Assembly (NCBI RefSeq): GCF_033439725.1
Contig: NW_026944385.1
Location: forward strand, 434,001 to 498,000
From: Neurospora tetraspora
Lineage: Eukaryota; Ascomycota; Sordariomycetes; Sordariales; Sordariaceae
DNA length: 64,000 nt
Direction: 5' to 3'
Part shown: piece by piece, positions 49,026 through 59,760 of the stretch
Layout: every line of letters begins with the position of its first letter
Numbering within the stretch: the stretch's first letter is position 1
Translations under genes and position numbers: made by a program
The notes under the pieces: model-generated
The model's database searches: none
The model's input: the letters and a program-made list of their open reading frames with translations, nothing else
What the model was told of the DNA's origin: nothing

Positions 49026-50700
49026 TTTACAATGCTAGCGAATATTTCAATATACATTTAATCTATTTTATTAGTATTAACCGCTATAAAGGAGGGTTTA
49101 TTTAGCAATTTATTACTTATAAGTACTAATTTTATAAACGTTGGTAACTACTATATTAGTATCTCTAGTAATATTACTTCTTCAATGACTATTATACCCT
49201 ATTAGCCAGCCGTCTAGCTAGCTAATTAGAACTATAGTAAAATAGGGGATATAAATAATTTGAGACTCGAATTATATAGAAAGCACCCTTTTAAAAGGAT
49301 CGATATAACCTTAATCAACGGTAAGCGGTACGAGAGTAATTAGAACTTATAATTTTTAGGTTTTACAATTTCTAACAATTAGCGTATTACGAATATAGTT
49401 TTAATTCTATAAACGCAGAGCGTATTTGTACCTAGTATATCGCGAAAGTTTAGGGGCTTAATAGAGAGTTTAAAGATCTTATAAACAATTTATACATATA
49501 GAGAACTCGACCTTAGAACGTAGAAGGGGGTTAGATACTAAATTAAAATCTTTCAATATACGTCTAATTATATTACAAAATATTTAATAACGTAGAGTAT
49601 TTTAAACGACAATTTATACGATTTAAATATTAATACATAAATAAATCTAATCTTTTAATAAGCGGTATAGCCAGTCATACGTAAAAGGTACTAGAAATAT
49701 AGCCAGTTAAACACAGCGTTTTATATAATATATATGATTTATATATAAAAGGCACTAGAAATACTAATATACTACATATTACATATAGAGATTTATACAA
49801 TTTATATACAGATAAATCCAGTTATTATAGTAATTACACAAATCGAATACTAGTTATATATTCCAATCAATATTCATCTAGTATAATTAGAGGTAGTGAG
49901 AGTAAGTTAATATTGTAATTATAGAAATAAAATTTAATATAAATATTTCGACTTGTATTAAATATATTAAAATTACTTTTTAATATAGCATGTACGCACT
50001 ACTATAAATCCTTCTAATATATATATTAACCGATTGCTAATAATTAGGGTATTTTACATAATAAATTTGGTATCATTAGAGTTAATATTGTAATTGTAGT
50101 ATTAAAAATACAATTAATACACATATTAGCTAACTTTTACTAACTTTATAATTTTATCATTACTAGTACATACAGCGGTTATTCAATATAAAATTTATCG
50201 AACCAATTTATACTACTAAAATAACTTCCTATATAAAAAATAGCCAAAAGGACTTTACTATAAGAGTTAGACTTCGCTTTCCAACCTTATCATTTATTAT
50301 ACATTATATACGAAATAGTACTATTATTATACGCTTAATATGAAGTTTATTAAAGCGGTTGTTCAATATAGAATTAATCGAACGTCTTTACATACCAAAT
50401 AGTACTATTATTATACATTTAACGTAGAATTTATCAAAGCAGTTACTTAACGTAAAGCTCATCGAACCTATTTATAAGGGAGATGAAAACTCATCGAACC
50501 GATCTATACTACTAAAGTAATTCCCTTTATAAAATACAGCCAGAAAGACTTTACTATAAGAATTAGACTTCCCTAGTCCATTAGTAAGGCTATCAAACAA
50601 TTCAAGGAGACTAATATTAAGTATCAGCAACAATATAGTACAGTTACTTATAATACTACACTTTATATTATAATTTTTATAACTTTTACAATTTTACTAA
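49026..50700. repeat. AT-rich RIP block right of the gypsy element
   Basis: AT-rich relic DNA without an identifiable element or gene. It includes imperfect short repeats (for example AAAGG(T/C)ACTAGAAATA near 49.69 and 49.75 kb) and a larger tandem array at about 50170-50575. Ordinary DNA resumes near 50700. Confidence 0.6.
50170..50575. repeat. Decayed complex tandem array
   Basis: A unit of about 72 bases around AATAGTACTATTATTATAC recurs at 50310 and 50397 (offset 87). An 80-base unit around GACTTTACTATAAGA recurs at 50213 and 50493 (offset about 280). The variants differ largely by transitions, so the array appears to have been hit by RIP. Confidence 0.65.
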
Positions 50701-50841
50701 GTTAATATAACGGCCGTGCACGAGCTAACTCAGCTTCAACAACTCCACACGCGTATTTATATATTACCCAAAGAGGTAAAGACTATACGATCATGGGACT
50801 TAAGAAGCTATACCGTTCTGAGTAGTAGATGTGCGGGGGCT

Positions 50842-50891
50842 GGAGGTGGCTGGGGGTGCGGTACGTATCGTTTTCCAAGTCCGTTACGCAA
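50842..50891 (+). repeat. Edge inverted repeat, right copy
   Basis: This is the plus-strand counterpart of 39426-39478, sharing CTGGGGGTG(T/C)GGTACGTA and TCGTTTTCCAAGTC. The two copies flank the 11-kb AT-rich block in opposite orientation. Confidence 0.7.
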
Positions 50892-51913
50892 CACCGGATT
50901 TTCGTCCACCGGCAGAATCTCATCTTTGCAAATTCGCCGGACTTGAGAATTCACATTCTCGGATGATTTGGATGCAACTTCCACGAAGACACTCCATCTC
51001 ATACCTCTCGCCTAAAAGCTTCTTCTTCACATACACAGAAAAACCCATTCAAAGTCAATCGAGCAATGAGCCTGCTGGACGTCAAAGCAGCTGCGGCCCG
51101 GCTTCTAGAACGCTGGGGTATCGAAATGGTGTGGGACAGGACCCTTGAGGACCCTTGGTTTTGTGACATGGAATGTTTTGTTCTAGAACGCGCAGTACAA
51201 CAACGAACCAACAGCCAATATTTTGTAAGGGATCTTGGAGCTCTTTTGCCCCCTCCCAATCTGGCAACATCACGGAACAGAAAGAGTCACTGCCTCGCTG
51301 CTTTCAGGAATAGCAATGAAAAGATGGAATCTGATCATATCCGTGGCATTTCCGGGGTTTTTTAAGTTGTTCACATGCTTTTCGTTTGTGTCGTTACTCA
51401 GCGTTGCATTCGCGCCTGAATCCACTGCTCCCAGCATCGTGTAACACTATCGATTCTACAACGACACAAGTTCCAACACTCAAATTTTGCAAAGTCAATA
51501 TGACAACTTGCGGTCATTCTGCATTCAGAATCTTCATGGTACAGCGAAGAGTGTGTCGCTATTCCCATTGATTCCATAGCGGGGCACAGGCGGGGTAATG
51601 TCGAAGTGATGACGCGTGAATATGTAGGGTTGGATGTTTTGCATGTCCACAAGCTGGCGATGAAGGCCAGAAGCCAAAATCGAGGAAAAACTTTGCATGT
51701 CTGCCTCTGCCATCTCTCTCGCTCTTTCCTCCTCCAAAACCAGCATCCCAGTGACACTCCATCACCAGTCCCTCCTTCCTCATCATCCCTCACCAGCACT
51801 TCACCAACTGAAAGTTCTTTCCCATTAGAACTCCCATCACTCCACAAGCCTCCCGTCTTTATCAGTCTCCCTCCCACCGCCTGTTCCCAACGAACAGAGT
51901 AGAAATCTGTCTC

Positions 51914-52017
51914 GTCACCATGGCGCAGCGGTAGGAGCCGCAGGCCCAACACAAGGCAAGTTAGGTGCTTCTCTTTGTTCCAACTCACGAGGACGGAGCT
52001 CGATTCCCCGACAACGC
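51914..52017 (+). ncRNA. tRNA-like sequence with A and B boxes
   Basis: TGGCGCAGCGG (51921-51931) is a perfect A-box and can form a D-arm with GAGCC. GAGCTCGATTCC (51996-52007) is close to a B-box and forms a T-arm of 5 pairs with one mismatch and a 7-base loop. The flanking bases do not form an acceptor stem, and no anticodon arm is clear. It is more likely a decayed tRNA or a Pol III-type element than a working tRNA gene. Confidence 0.35.
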
Positions 52018-52385
52018 CAACCAACGTCCAAATGATGAACTTAATTAGACTCCGATGATAGGTCAAAGTCAAGACCACAGGGAAAAATATGACGAAGAAC
52101 ATATCTCGTTAATCTGAAGAATACGTTGCGTTTACAGAAGAAGAAGATGTCACCGAGTGATATTTTATTGAAAGCTTGCCAAGTTCCGGTGTGCTAACCT
52201 TGGATCTCTCGCAGCTCTACCTCTCCTATATCCGTGATGGGATCCGATCCTGATCCGTGAGCCTCAGAGGCCACTCACTATCTTTTTGCCTACTTAACTT
52301 CCATTCCATACCATGCATCACCGCCCTCCAGTCCCCCCCTCCCCAACTGCATTCTCCCCTTCCGCAATCCCCCGTCAAGCCCCCC

Positions 52386-53068
52386 TCAATCAAAAGCCCC
52401 AATCCCACCACTCACCAACTCCATAAGCAGCATCATCATCGTCTCCCGCTCCTCGGCACTACCCGCCTCGAATCTGAGCCTTCTCTCCGGCCTCACGTTT
52501 GCACCCGCCATATCCATCGCCACCTCGCGCAGCCTTCTCTCTCCTTCGTGTCCGCGGTACCGTCCCGCAGTGTTGTTGTTCTGCATCTTGGTGATCTGCA
52601 CGTGGATGCCGGCGCCGTAGCCGTCTTCTCCATCTGAGCCGAGGGTGAGGAGGGCGCAGAGGATGGTGCGGACCATCATGGGGAGGTGCTCGGCTGTTTG
52701 CGATGGAGTGGAATGGGGTTAGCTTGTGGGTTAAGTAAGATGAGGATGGAAATGGGGAGGGGAGGGGGAAAGGGGAAGGGGAATGATGGATGACTTACGA
52801 TCCTGACAAGAAACCCACGTCTGATCTCTCATCAGTAAATCGGCGGTTGAGTTGATGGAGACGAAGAACCTGGTGCGGTCGGGAGCTTGGGTGTTTCCGT
52901 CGCCGCCGCCGTCGCCGTTGCCGCCAGTGCCCCGTTGCCGCCATTGTCCCCGTTGCCCCCGTTGCCATTGTCATTGTCATTGTCATTACCCTCACGCTCG
53001 CGGTCTCTTCTTGCCTCTCGCGCCATGCGGGCTTCGGCTTCACGTTGGATTGCGATGTATTCGGCCAT
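52386..53068 (-). CDS. Small protein of unknown function, three exons
   Basis: I read exons 53068-52990, 52885-52799 and 52693-52386 (157 aa). The second intron (52694-52798) is strong: GTAAGT donor, GCTAACC branch region, AACAG acceptor. It joins FFVSINSTADLLMRDQTWVSCQD to PEHLPMMVRTILCALLTL in frame. The first intron is weaker: donor GTAATG and acceptor CCCAAG enclose a GGCAACG/AATGAC repeat tract, and the repeat might instead be coding. The N-terminus is a charged helix (QREAEARMAREARRDRER). The C-terminal part, GIHVQITKMQNNNTAGRYRG onward, looks globular. No membrane segment or known domain is recognised. The last exon could be spliced again at GTGAGT before its stop. The gene lies alone between the tRNA-like sequence and the initiator tRNA. 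Confidence 0.5.
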
Positions 53069-54111
53069 GTTTCTTCGTTGACTTTGTCGCTTTTGCTGTT
53101 TGAGGGACACGGATTTGCTTGGTGGTAGCCTCCAGGTAGTGACTGGTGAAGTCTGAGGTGAGTGTTGGGTTAGTGATGGTGACTGACTGATTGGTAAGTG
53201 AGAGGAGCATGTTTGGTTTGGGGGCCATTTGGCTCAAACTCAAAGTTGAATAGTTCATCGTATGATACTGCGTACTGACTACTGACTCTTGGAGTGACAA
53301 TCACCGTTAACAAAGACCTTTAGAGGAGTCGTTGTTGATGCTGGTGAAAAAAGGTGAAGGGAGCAAGTTCTCGCTACATATGCTACCGGGCTTTTATACC
53401 AAGATTAGGTTAGAGATACGTGCCACAATGTAGTGCTGGGGCTGCTTATTCAACCCTTTGTATTCTTCTTCGTGCTATTGTTCACTTATTCACTCATTCT
53501 GTCACTTTTCTTTCCACGTACAATAGGTAAAGTTCAATAGACAAGCATGGTTGTCAGACTGGGAAGGAAGTAGGTAGTTCCGAATACCGGTGGGTGCTAT
53601 GGGATGACAGCTTGCTGTTGTTTCAAAGCTCGATAAGATCAGACGAGTTAAGAGCCAGGCTTATTGACACGTCTTTGGCGAGCGGTCATTGCAATACAGG
53701 TTGCGTAAACATAATGGAAAGAAAGTTTAGTGTGCTCTGTTCCCTGTAAAGTCTTGCTGCTCTCCTATTATCCGTGATATTGTGGCTCGGTCACCCTATG
53801 CTCATAATCACATCCAAATTAGAATCCTCGGCCAATTTAGTGTATTCCCTCGGTTATGTCAGCTCAATCTCAAGTCCTTCGTGCAACGAAATAGTACCTG
53901 TGGAATGCCCAAGTGAACGCTGTACTCGAAGGCTTCCGGAAGGACGAAGGAAAGATTGACGAGATGAACAGAAGGAACAAAACCACAAGGCAAAGGCCGC
54001 AAAGGCAGGCAGTGTGAAGGCGTGATGACGGGAACTAGAATAAGATATCACGTCAGGTAGGTACATAAGACCACGAGCAGAGAAAATATTTTATCAACAC
54101 AAAAAAAAAAA
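53069..54111. other. Intergenic stretch, no gene seen
   Basis: About 1 kb between the small three-exon gene and the initiator tRNA. A frame just upstream of 53110 (minus) might hold an extra 5' exon of the small gene, but no convincing splice pair supports it. Confidence 0.5.
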
Positions 54112-54183
54112 AGCTGCATGGCGCAGCGGAAGCGCGCCGGGCTCATAACCCGGAGGTCACTCGATCGAAACGAGTTGCAGCTA
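54112..54183 (+). tRNA. Initiator tRNA-Met (CAT)
   Basis: A complete 72-base cloverleaf: acceptor AGCTGCA pairs with TGCAGCT, followed by discriminator A (54183). The D-arm is GCGC...GCGC. The anticodon arm has the three G-C pairs (GGG/CCC) typical of initiators around CAT (54144-54146). The T-arm is ACTCG/CGAGT with loop ATCGAAA, which carries the A54 and A60 marks of eukaryotic initiator tRNAs in place of the usual TTC. There is no intron; CCA is not encoded. It reads methionine only at start codons, delivering Met to the 40S subunit with eIF2. Confidence 0.95.
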
Positions 54184-54189
54184 AAATTC

Positions 54190-54201
54190 TTTTCTCTTTT
54201 T
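54190..54201 (+). terminator. Pol III terminator of the tRNA
   Basis: TTTT (54190-54193) and TTTTT (54197-54201) begin seven bases after the tRNA, the usual position for RNA polymerase III termination. Further T/C-rich DNA follows. Confidence 0.8.
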
Positions 54202-54297
54202 GTCTTTTCTTTCTTTCTTCGCTTTTTGCTTCAACAGTCAATTCAGGTTTTGCATTTTCTTCCGGGTGTGAAGTGGCAAGTTTCCCATTTTTGTTCT

Positions 54298-54319
54298 GGT
54301 TACCTACCGTTAGGTAACC
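54298..54319. other. Perfect 9-bp hairpin
   Basis: GGTTACCTA and TAGGTAACC form a perfect 9-bp stem around the loop CCGT. It lies 115 bases after the tRNA and 158 bases before the stop end of the small cysteine-rich gene, for which it is downstream. The function is unknown. Confidence 0.6.
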
Positions 54320-54477
54320 TGAAGTCAGTCCCCAGGTACATCCAACTACATGGCCCATAGTCCAATGGTCCATCGTTGACTGCGGTCAGGTCAACTCATT
54401 CCTTTCCTTTCTTTCACCCAAAATCCCCTTGCATGATGCATCCCAGTTCACCGGCTTCCTCCCCAGACCTCTTTCAT

Positions 54478-54693
54478 TCAACCTCTTTCGCTTCTTCCTC
54501 TTTGCCTCCGGGCCCTCCGGCTCTCGCAACGAACACACGCCCCCGGTTCCATCTGACAGACGGTCTCCCAGCCCTTGCTGCAGCCGCCCATGGCAATCTT
54601 CTTCTCTCCTAAGAGCACCTCCGAGCAGGACGCGACTTGCTCGGCGGTGGTGCCGCGGCAGTGGGGGCAGATGCACTTGGATTCGTAGCACAT
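54478..54693 (-). CDS. Small cysteine-rich protein of unknown function
   Basis: A 71-aa single-exon frame starting MCYESKCICPHCRG in a good start context (TCAAAATGTG). Cysteines C2, C7, C9 and C12 at the N-terminus, then C23, C39, C47 and C54 with C57 (CVRCE), suggest a small zinc-binding or structural protein. There is no signal peptide, so it is probably intracellular. The tail is strongly basic (RRARRQRGRSERG). Small Cys-rich proteins with a closing CxxC are common in ascomycetes, but I do not recognise a named family. The stop falls in ordinary DNA before the hairpin at 54298-54319. Confidence 0.6.
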   Translation of the reverse strand: MCYESKCICPHCRGTTAEQVASCSEVLLGEKKIAMGGCSKGWETVCQMEPGACVRCESRRARRQRGRSERG

Positions 54694-55779
54694 TTTGACT
54701 CTTTATTGGTGGTTGGTTATTCCTGGTGATCAGGAAGGGGCTTGAGTTTGGGGTTTTGAGGGGTAGAGGGAAGAGATTGATGGTGCTGTGGTGGTGGGGG
54801 GGCCCGGGGGTGTGTTAGTAGAGTCCTGGACGGGAATGTGACAGGATGTACGGGGTGGATTTCTTGGGCAATGGTTGTATCGTAGGTACGTTTATGTGGT
54901 TGCTTTGGGAGTGGCTTTTGGTCTTAGGACTTTGGTTTGGGTTTGGATGCTGATTCTGTTGCTGATGCTGGGACTTTTCGAGAATATTAGGGAGGGGGAG
55001 TTGGTGGCTTTAAAGACCCCTGGAAACTATTTCCACGGATTTCAATGTTTACCTGTAGATATTCACCTGGTGCTAGCTAGAGCCCATGTAATTATGAACC
55101 AGCTGCTTGTCACCGTGTCCCCTACGTAAACACTTCGCTAGTGAAAAAGATCGAGACTTTCGTATAGCATTATAAACTTCTGTTTCCCGGACAACGACCT
55201 GTTTGACGTATAGTTCGATAGATAGTCCTCATTCCTTTTGCATTTCCCTCAAAGTGTTGTCAATGGCATAGAACCTACTCATTCTCTCCCGAAACCTTGA
55301 GATTCTCGCCGAGCCAAACGCCGGAGTCTAGATGCCGGTCACGAGAGAGCAGACGAGATGTAAAGAGAATGATGTGGCCGTTATTTCTTTTAGCCTAGAG
55401 AACTAGCGGTGTTGACATGACGCGACGGGATGCTGTGTCGATGGTGAAGCAATGCAATAAAACGATAGGCGTTAGGAAACTTACAATGTTAGGTAGGACA
55501 AAATAGAGAATATGAATCTATGAAATGGATGTCTTTCCATCCGTTATCGTAAAGTGATGTGCGAGTAAAGTAAGAACGTTCACACTTATGAATCGCTTGA
55601 AGAGCAGGCGGTACTAATACAATAATACCTATACAAAGAAAGAACGAGATAACAGTCCCGTAGTCAAGCGCTCTCTTGTACCATCTGCTGCGTCCTCAAT
55701 AAACACTCGTTTATCTGACCAAATACTCAACCCTCGCGAGGTATCCTGACATGCAGTTTCCACATGCCTTCCCTGGAAA
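54694..55779. other. Intergenic stretch, no gene seen
   Basis: About 1.1 kb holding the promoter of the small cysteine-rich gene (left) and the 3' region of the membrane-protein gene (right). An 84-codon frame at 54875-55129 has hydrophobic residues but no other support. Confidence 0.55.
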
Positions 55780-56948
55780 CTAACCCGTCCACGCCATCCT
55801 CCGCGCCTCTCGCTGAAGGCGAAGTTGTCTAACCTGCTCGTTGTACTCGGCCCTCACTCTGTCATGAGCGGCAGTGTATTCCTGCTCCGCGGCTTTGCCT
55901 TCGTCACTCCTAGCCCAGCCCAGCCACGCTATGGGCAGCCATCCAAAGGTGAGCTCCTTGAGTAGCCGCCCGGCCCCTTCGCAGCCAAACGCGTCTGCGA
56001 TAATTAGAAGAAACAGAAGCATGTGGTAGATGGAGTACAAATTCATAACCACCCAGTAAATGACCGAAAAAACCACGTGCAAAATCCAGAAACTAAACTG
56101 GTTCCGACCCGCACGTCGGGTGAGATCAAGGCCGCGTGGCATAGGAGGCAGTCTAAGGGGCTGAAAGAAAAAATGTTTGACCACTTCAAGGGCATTTCGC
56201 CCGCCGGGTGCTTTGATGGCAGTATCTTCGCCGTCATTGTTCATGTCGGTGGTTGCTACTTCGTCGGTCTCCTCGGTGGGATTCTCGATAGAAGAGTTTT
56301 CGGTTGTACACTCGGTGATGGTGTTGTCGGTGATGGTGCTGTCGGTGCTGATATTCCTGGGGATGGTGTTCTCGGGGACGATATTCTCGGTGGCAGAGGT
56401 TTGTTCAGCGACTGCATCCTGGCTGGCGCGCTCTCTTAGGATCTCTTCCCAATACGTGAAGAGCCGTAACATGTTCTCATCGTCCAAGCAGCGAAATTGG
56501 AAGCGGATTACATCATTGCCTGCTTGAATCTCATACCCAGCGTTGTCCCTTCCTAGCGCAGTAACTGTCGTGGCCGTGTCAGTCTAGACAAATATGTAGT
56601 AAGTCCGGAAGTTTTGAAAGTGAAACTAACTCCAGCGTTCTACAGGCTCATCATTGACACAGACCCATACGTAGTGGCCCGCTACTGGATTGCCTGAAGT
56701 CGGATGCGTGAGTTAGTATCTTTCACGGGTTGCATTGCGCCGCTTATGTCTTCTAAAATGGACATGTGAAATAGAATGCGGAATATAATTGGCGTACCTG
56801 TATGAGAATGCACGTGAGCGAAAAGCTCGGGGTCGAACCAGAGATCCTCGTAATCCATCTCACGATGATTGGTTTCGTGATCACCGGAGTCGCCATCACC
56901 GTAATCGCGAGTGCCCAACAGAGGGCGGCCCTCTTCTTCGTCAGCCAT
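55780..56948 (-). CDS. Two-helix membrane protein of unknown function
   Basis: Three exons, 56948-56798, 56693-56631 and 56564-55780, give 332 aa with introns of 104 and 66 bases. The first join reads HSHTG|NPVAGHYVWVCVNDEPVERW. The second uses donor GTTAGT, branch CTGAC and acceptor GACAG, leading to ITALGRDNAGYEIQ; a second possible splice (GTAGAA...TCTAG) would change about five residues. The N-terminal part is acidic (MADEEEGRPLLG). A roughly 80-residue acidic Thr/Glu/Asn-rich segment precedes the membrane part, which is two close hydrophobic helices, FSFWILHVVFSVIYWVVMNL and YSIYHMLLFLLIIADAFG. A basic coiled tail (QLRLQREARRMAWTG) ends the protein. There is no signal peptide. The family is not recognised; it may be an endomembrane protein with both ends in the cytosol. 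Confidence 0.75.
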
Positions 56949-59760
56949 TTCGCCTGTCGCCAACGACTGCGACAAAAAGGAAGGAAGGAAACACGAAGGG
57001 TGTTCTTCCGGGGCGAAGATTTCGTTGTCGCGACGTGTGCTGCGCTCTTGCAGAAAGAGGTGCTAGTTGGAGGTAGAGAAAGGAAGGAGGGAGGGGTAGC
57101 GTGCGGATTTGTAGTCGGACAAGGATCTCAAGGTGAATGGAAGATGGGACGTGGAAACCCGGAGGCGGCCGCGTGGGTGAAGGGGACCTGGACGGGAGTG
57201 AACGGAACCTGGAGCCGCCGGAGGAAGGAGCGAACTTTGGCCGCGTGAGGTGAAGGTCGGCTGGAGTTCGAGTTGGTTCCCGCTTGACCGTGAAGGCTTG
57301 TACTTTGTAGTTTTTGACGCCCTTGTCTGATGACATGAAAGCAATCTCTGGGAGTGATAGTCACTGTCAAGCAGACCCTTCGACACAAGCGGGTCAAACC
57401 GCCTTTCGTCAATCGGCCATCCTTCTTTAATATCAGACCCAAATAAGGACCTCGGGGCAACTGTTCTGACACGCAAAGATGTCTAGGACGGTAGGTTTGT
57501 ATCTCTTTCATGCCATAATAACGCATCAAGATCGGATGCTGCCAACATTAATAAACGACGCTCACCACCTCTTGATCTCCGTCTTCTTGACCGCCTCCTC
57601 CACGGGCCTGGCCATCTTCACTCATCAATTTGATGAGAATTAAAACTGGACCGCAAGGATCATTAGCTCGAGGTCGGTATTAGGTGCCGCAAGGTGTTAG
57701 AAGAGTACCGCGGGCTCCAGATGTTGCCAACGGGAGTTTTCAAGGTCCTGCTAGAGTTCACCCGAAGACAGTCCTCGCTATTGCTCTGAGTGGCCGTGGT
57801 GTCGACTGTTTGTCCTGGACTGATTGTGAAATTGTGAAGATTGGTTTCAGATGTAAAATTCGCCTGGGGATATGGTCTTGGAGTACAGTGCCTAGATGAT
57901 CGAGTGTTGAGACTGGCGGAGCGACTGGAAACAAATACAGATAGGTTGACTGGAGGAGCATCTAAATTGGATGCCGTGAAGATGCTGACAAAACGCCACA
58001 TAACATGTACGTGTCGGATTGATCTTGATCATATAACCGCAGGTGTTTCTTAAAGAGAGGTCAGTGGTGCGATCTTTCAACAGGCGGTACCCCGAAGCAA
58101 ACTTTGGGGACCATAGCCGAATGGTTTTCGGTAGCGCTTTGCGCACCACCTTCCCGTGAGGACGTGGGTTCAATTCCCGCCTTGAGACTGCCCAGTGCCA
58201 TTTATCGAAGTATGCAGCCAGACTTTCGAGTTTGGAATATCCTGTCACGGTCGCGTGTAGCCCGTGGAGTCTAAATCTCAAGATTGGTTAGATATCGCTT
58301 GTTAATTCTTTTTTTGTTCTTTTTCCTTTTTCTATTTTGCTCAAGCTTGGTAGGCTCTACTGGGAGCTTGCGAAGCACCCTTCGTATATATATTATGATG
58401 GGCAAGTGACCAACGGCGACAGGGCGAGCGGGAGGGGGTACAAGATGACGGGCCGCGTGATTGTTCTTGAAGTAGATACCAAGACCCGAGCAAGCTGAGG
58501 CAGGAATGGGACTGGAATGCCCAACTGCCCATGTCGAGATGGGAAACGACACACCCCGGGAGACGACAGGCATCCCATCGGATACGATAATGAGGCGAAT
58601 GGCAGACATCTCCAATTGTCGGTATTTGCTGCTGTTCCTTTGATAGTTCAAAGATTTTTTGACCAGAAAGCCAACTAGGAAGCCGTCGGTGTTGTACATC
58701 AGGAACACAAGTATGTGATGGAGAAGAAGGCATTCAGAATGAGAGAAAACTTGATGAGGTGAAGAGTTGGAGAAATTGGGAATATAAAGTGGAATTTGGA
58801 GACATCAAACAATTGGAGAAACCTCCGCCCTGTCCCTGCCAAACGCCGCCGGGTGTTGTTAGCCTAACCCCGCTATAACCCCGACCCCGCTCCGGGCCGC
58901 TAACCGCTCGCTGACATCCCCACATTCTCCGAACAACGGTTCATCAACTCCACATGGCGTCTGACCAACAATTGACCAAGCAGTGCAACGCATGCAAAAG
59001 TGGTTTTGTTCCATGTTTCCTCCTGATTATCAACATGTTTATAATGGCGGGTCTAGAATCGAGCCTAACTGGTAACTGGGTGTCTCGTTTCACCGTCACT
59101 CTTTTGAAGATGACATTGGCTTAGTGGTAATATGATAGGGGTATAGTACAGTGATCCGTAATACTTTATGTAAGGTATTTGTGAGAAGAAAACACTGTGA
59201 TGAATATGTATCTCGAAATGTTTCATCTCCAAACTCCACCACCACCATCCCACCCCCGTTCCGATCGACGCAAGCAGGTGCCGTGCCGATCCGCTCCTGC
59301 CGCCTGCCCGCCCCGCGTTGCCTAGGCGCACAGGCCCGGTCACCAACCACACCGTCACCGTCTTCGTAATGCTTTACTCAGATTGACTTGGGATCGAGAG
59401 CCTCGATGTTCACAAGTCCACAGCCAACGGGATACGGATGCTTACAGCAACGGAAGCACCAAGCCACCAATGGCAGCACAGAATGACCAACACGGAGAGA
59501 GCCAAAGCCAAGGCGTTATATACTGTAGTTTGATCGCTAGATTATCGGCTTAGGAAGGTACGACTCCGCTTCTGATGCAATGGAACCCTTGACGGGGAGG
59601 GCCGAGGGAGGAGGCCCGCTCCTCTCCTGCCCTCTCCATAGTAGTGTAGAACCGAGTTAAATAACTTGATGGGTTCCCCCGAGCGAGTCTCCGTCTCTAC
59701 GGCTGTTCAAGTTTGATCCCTTTCCGAATTTCCCAGAAACACCAAGCAGAGGGATTCACC
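56949..59760. other. Intergenic stretch with a tRNA-like sequence
   Basis: The 2.8 kb between two outward-facing gene starts contain a tRNA-like sequence at 58107-58187. Overlapping open frames on both strands have no motif or good splice support. A short frame beginning ATGGCCAGGCCCGTGGAGG near 57613 (minus) ends after 17 codons, and no second exon could be joined convincingly. Confidence 0.5.
58107..58187 (+). ncRNA. tRNA-like sequence with A and B boxes
   Basis: TAGCCGAATGG (58114-58124) fits the A-box and GGTTCAATTCC (58167-58177) is a perfect B-box. The T-arm is ideal: GTGGG/CCCGC around a 7-base loop (58164-58180). Between them GGTAGCGC and GCGCACC form a strong hairpin in place of an anticodon arm. 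The ends do not pair as an acceptor stem, so it is not an ordinary tRNA. It may be a tRNA-derived short element or another Pol III transcript. Confidence 0.45.

Larger units (their letters stand above)
50701..52385. other. Intergenic stretch with no firm gene
   Basis: GC-normal DNA between the AT-rich block and the small gene at 52386. It contains the right copy of the edge repeat and a tRNA-like sequence. A 99-codon frame at 51066-51365 has an ATG but no motif or homolog that I recognise, and is not called. Confidence 0.5.

Noticed and set aside
51066-51365. 99-codon frame starting MSLLDVKAAAARLLERWG
   Set aside because: The start context is acceptable, but there is no conserved motif, no intron support, and it lies in a stretch of overlapping frames; evidence is too weak to call.
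51398-52102. 234-codon minus-strand frame over the tRNA-like sequence
   Set aside because: It contains the complement of the A-box region and lacks motifs; its length is probably chance in GC-balanced DNA.
57479-57643. Short plus-strand frame from ATGTCTAGG and a 17-codon minus-strand frame from ATGGCCAGG
   Set aside because: No splice partner or known small-protein family could be supported for either.
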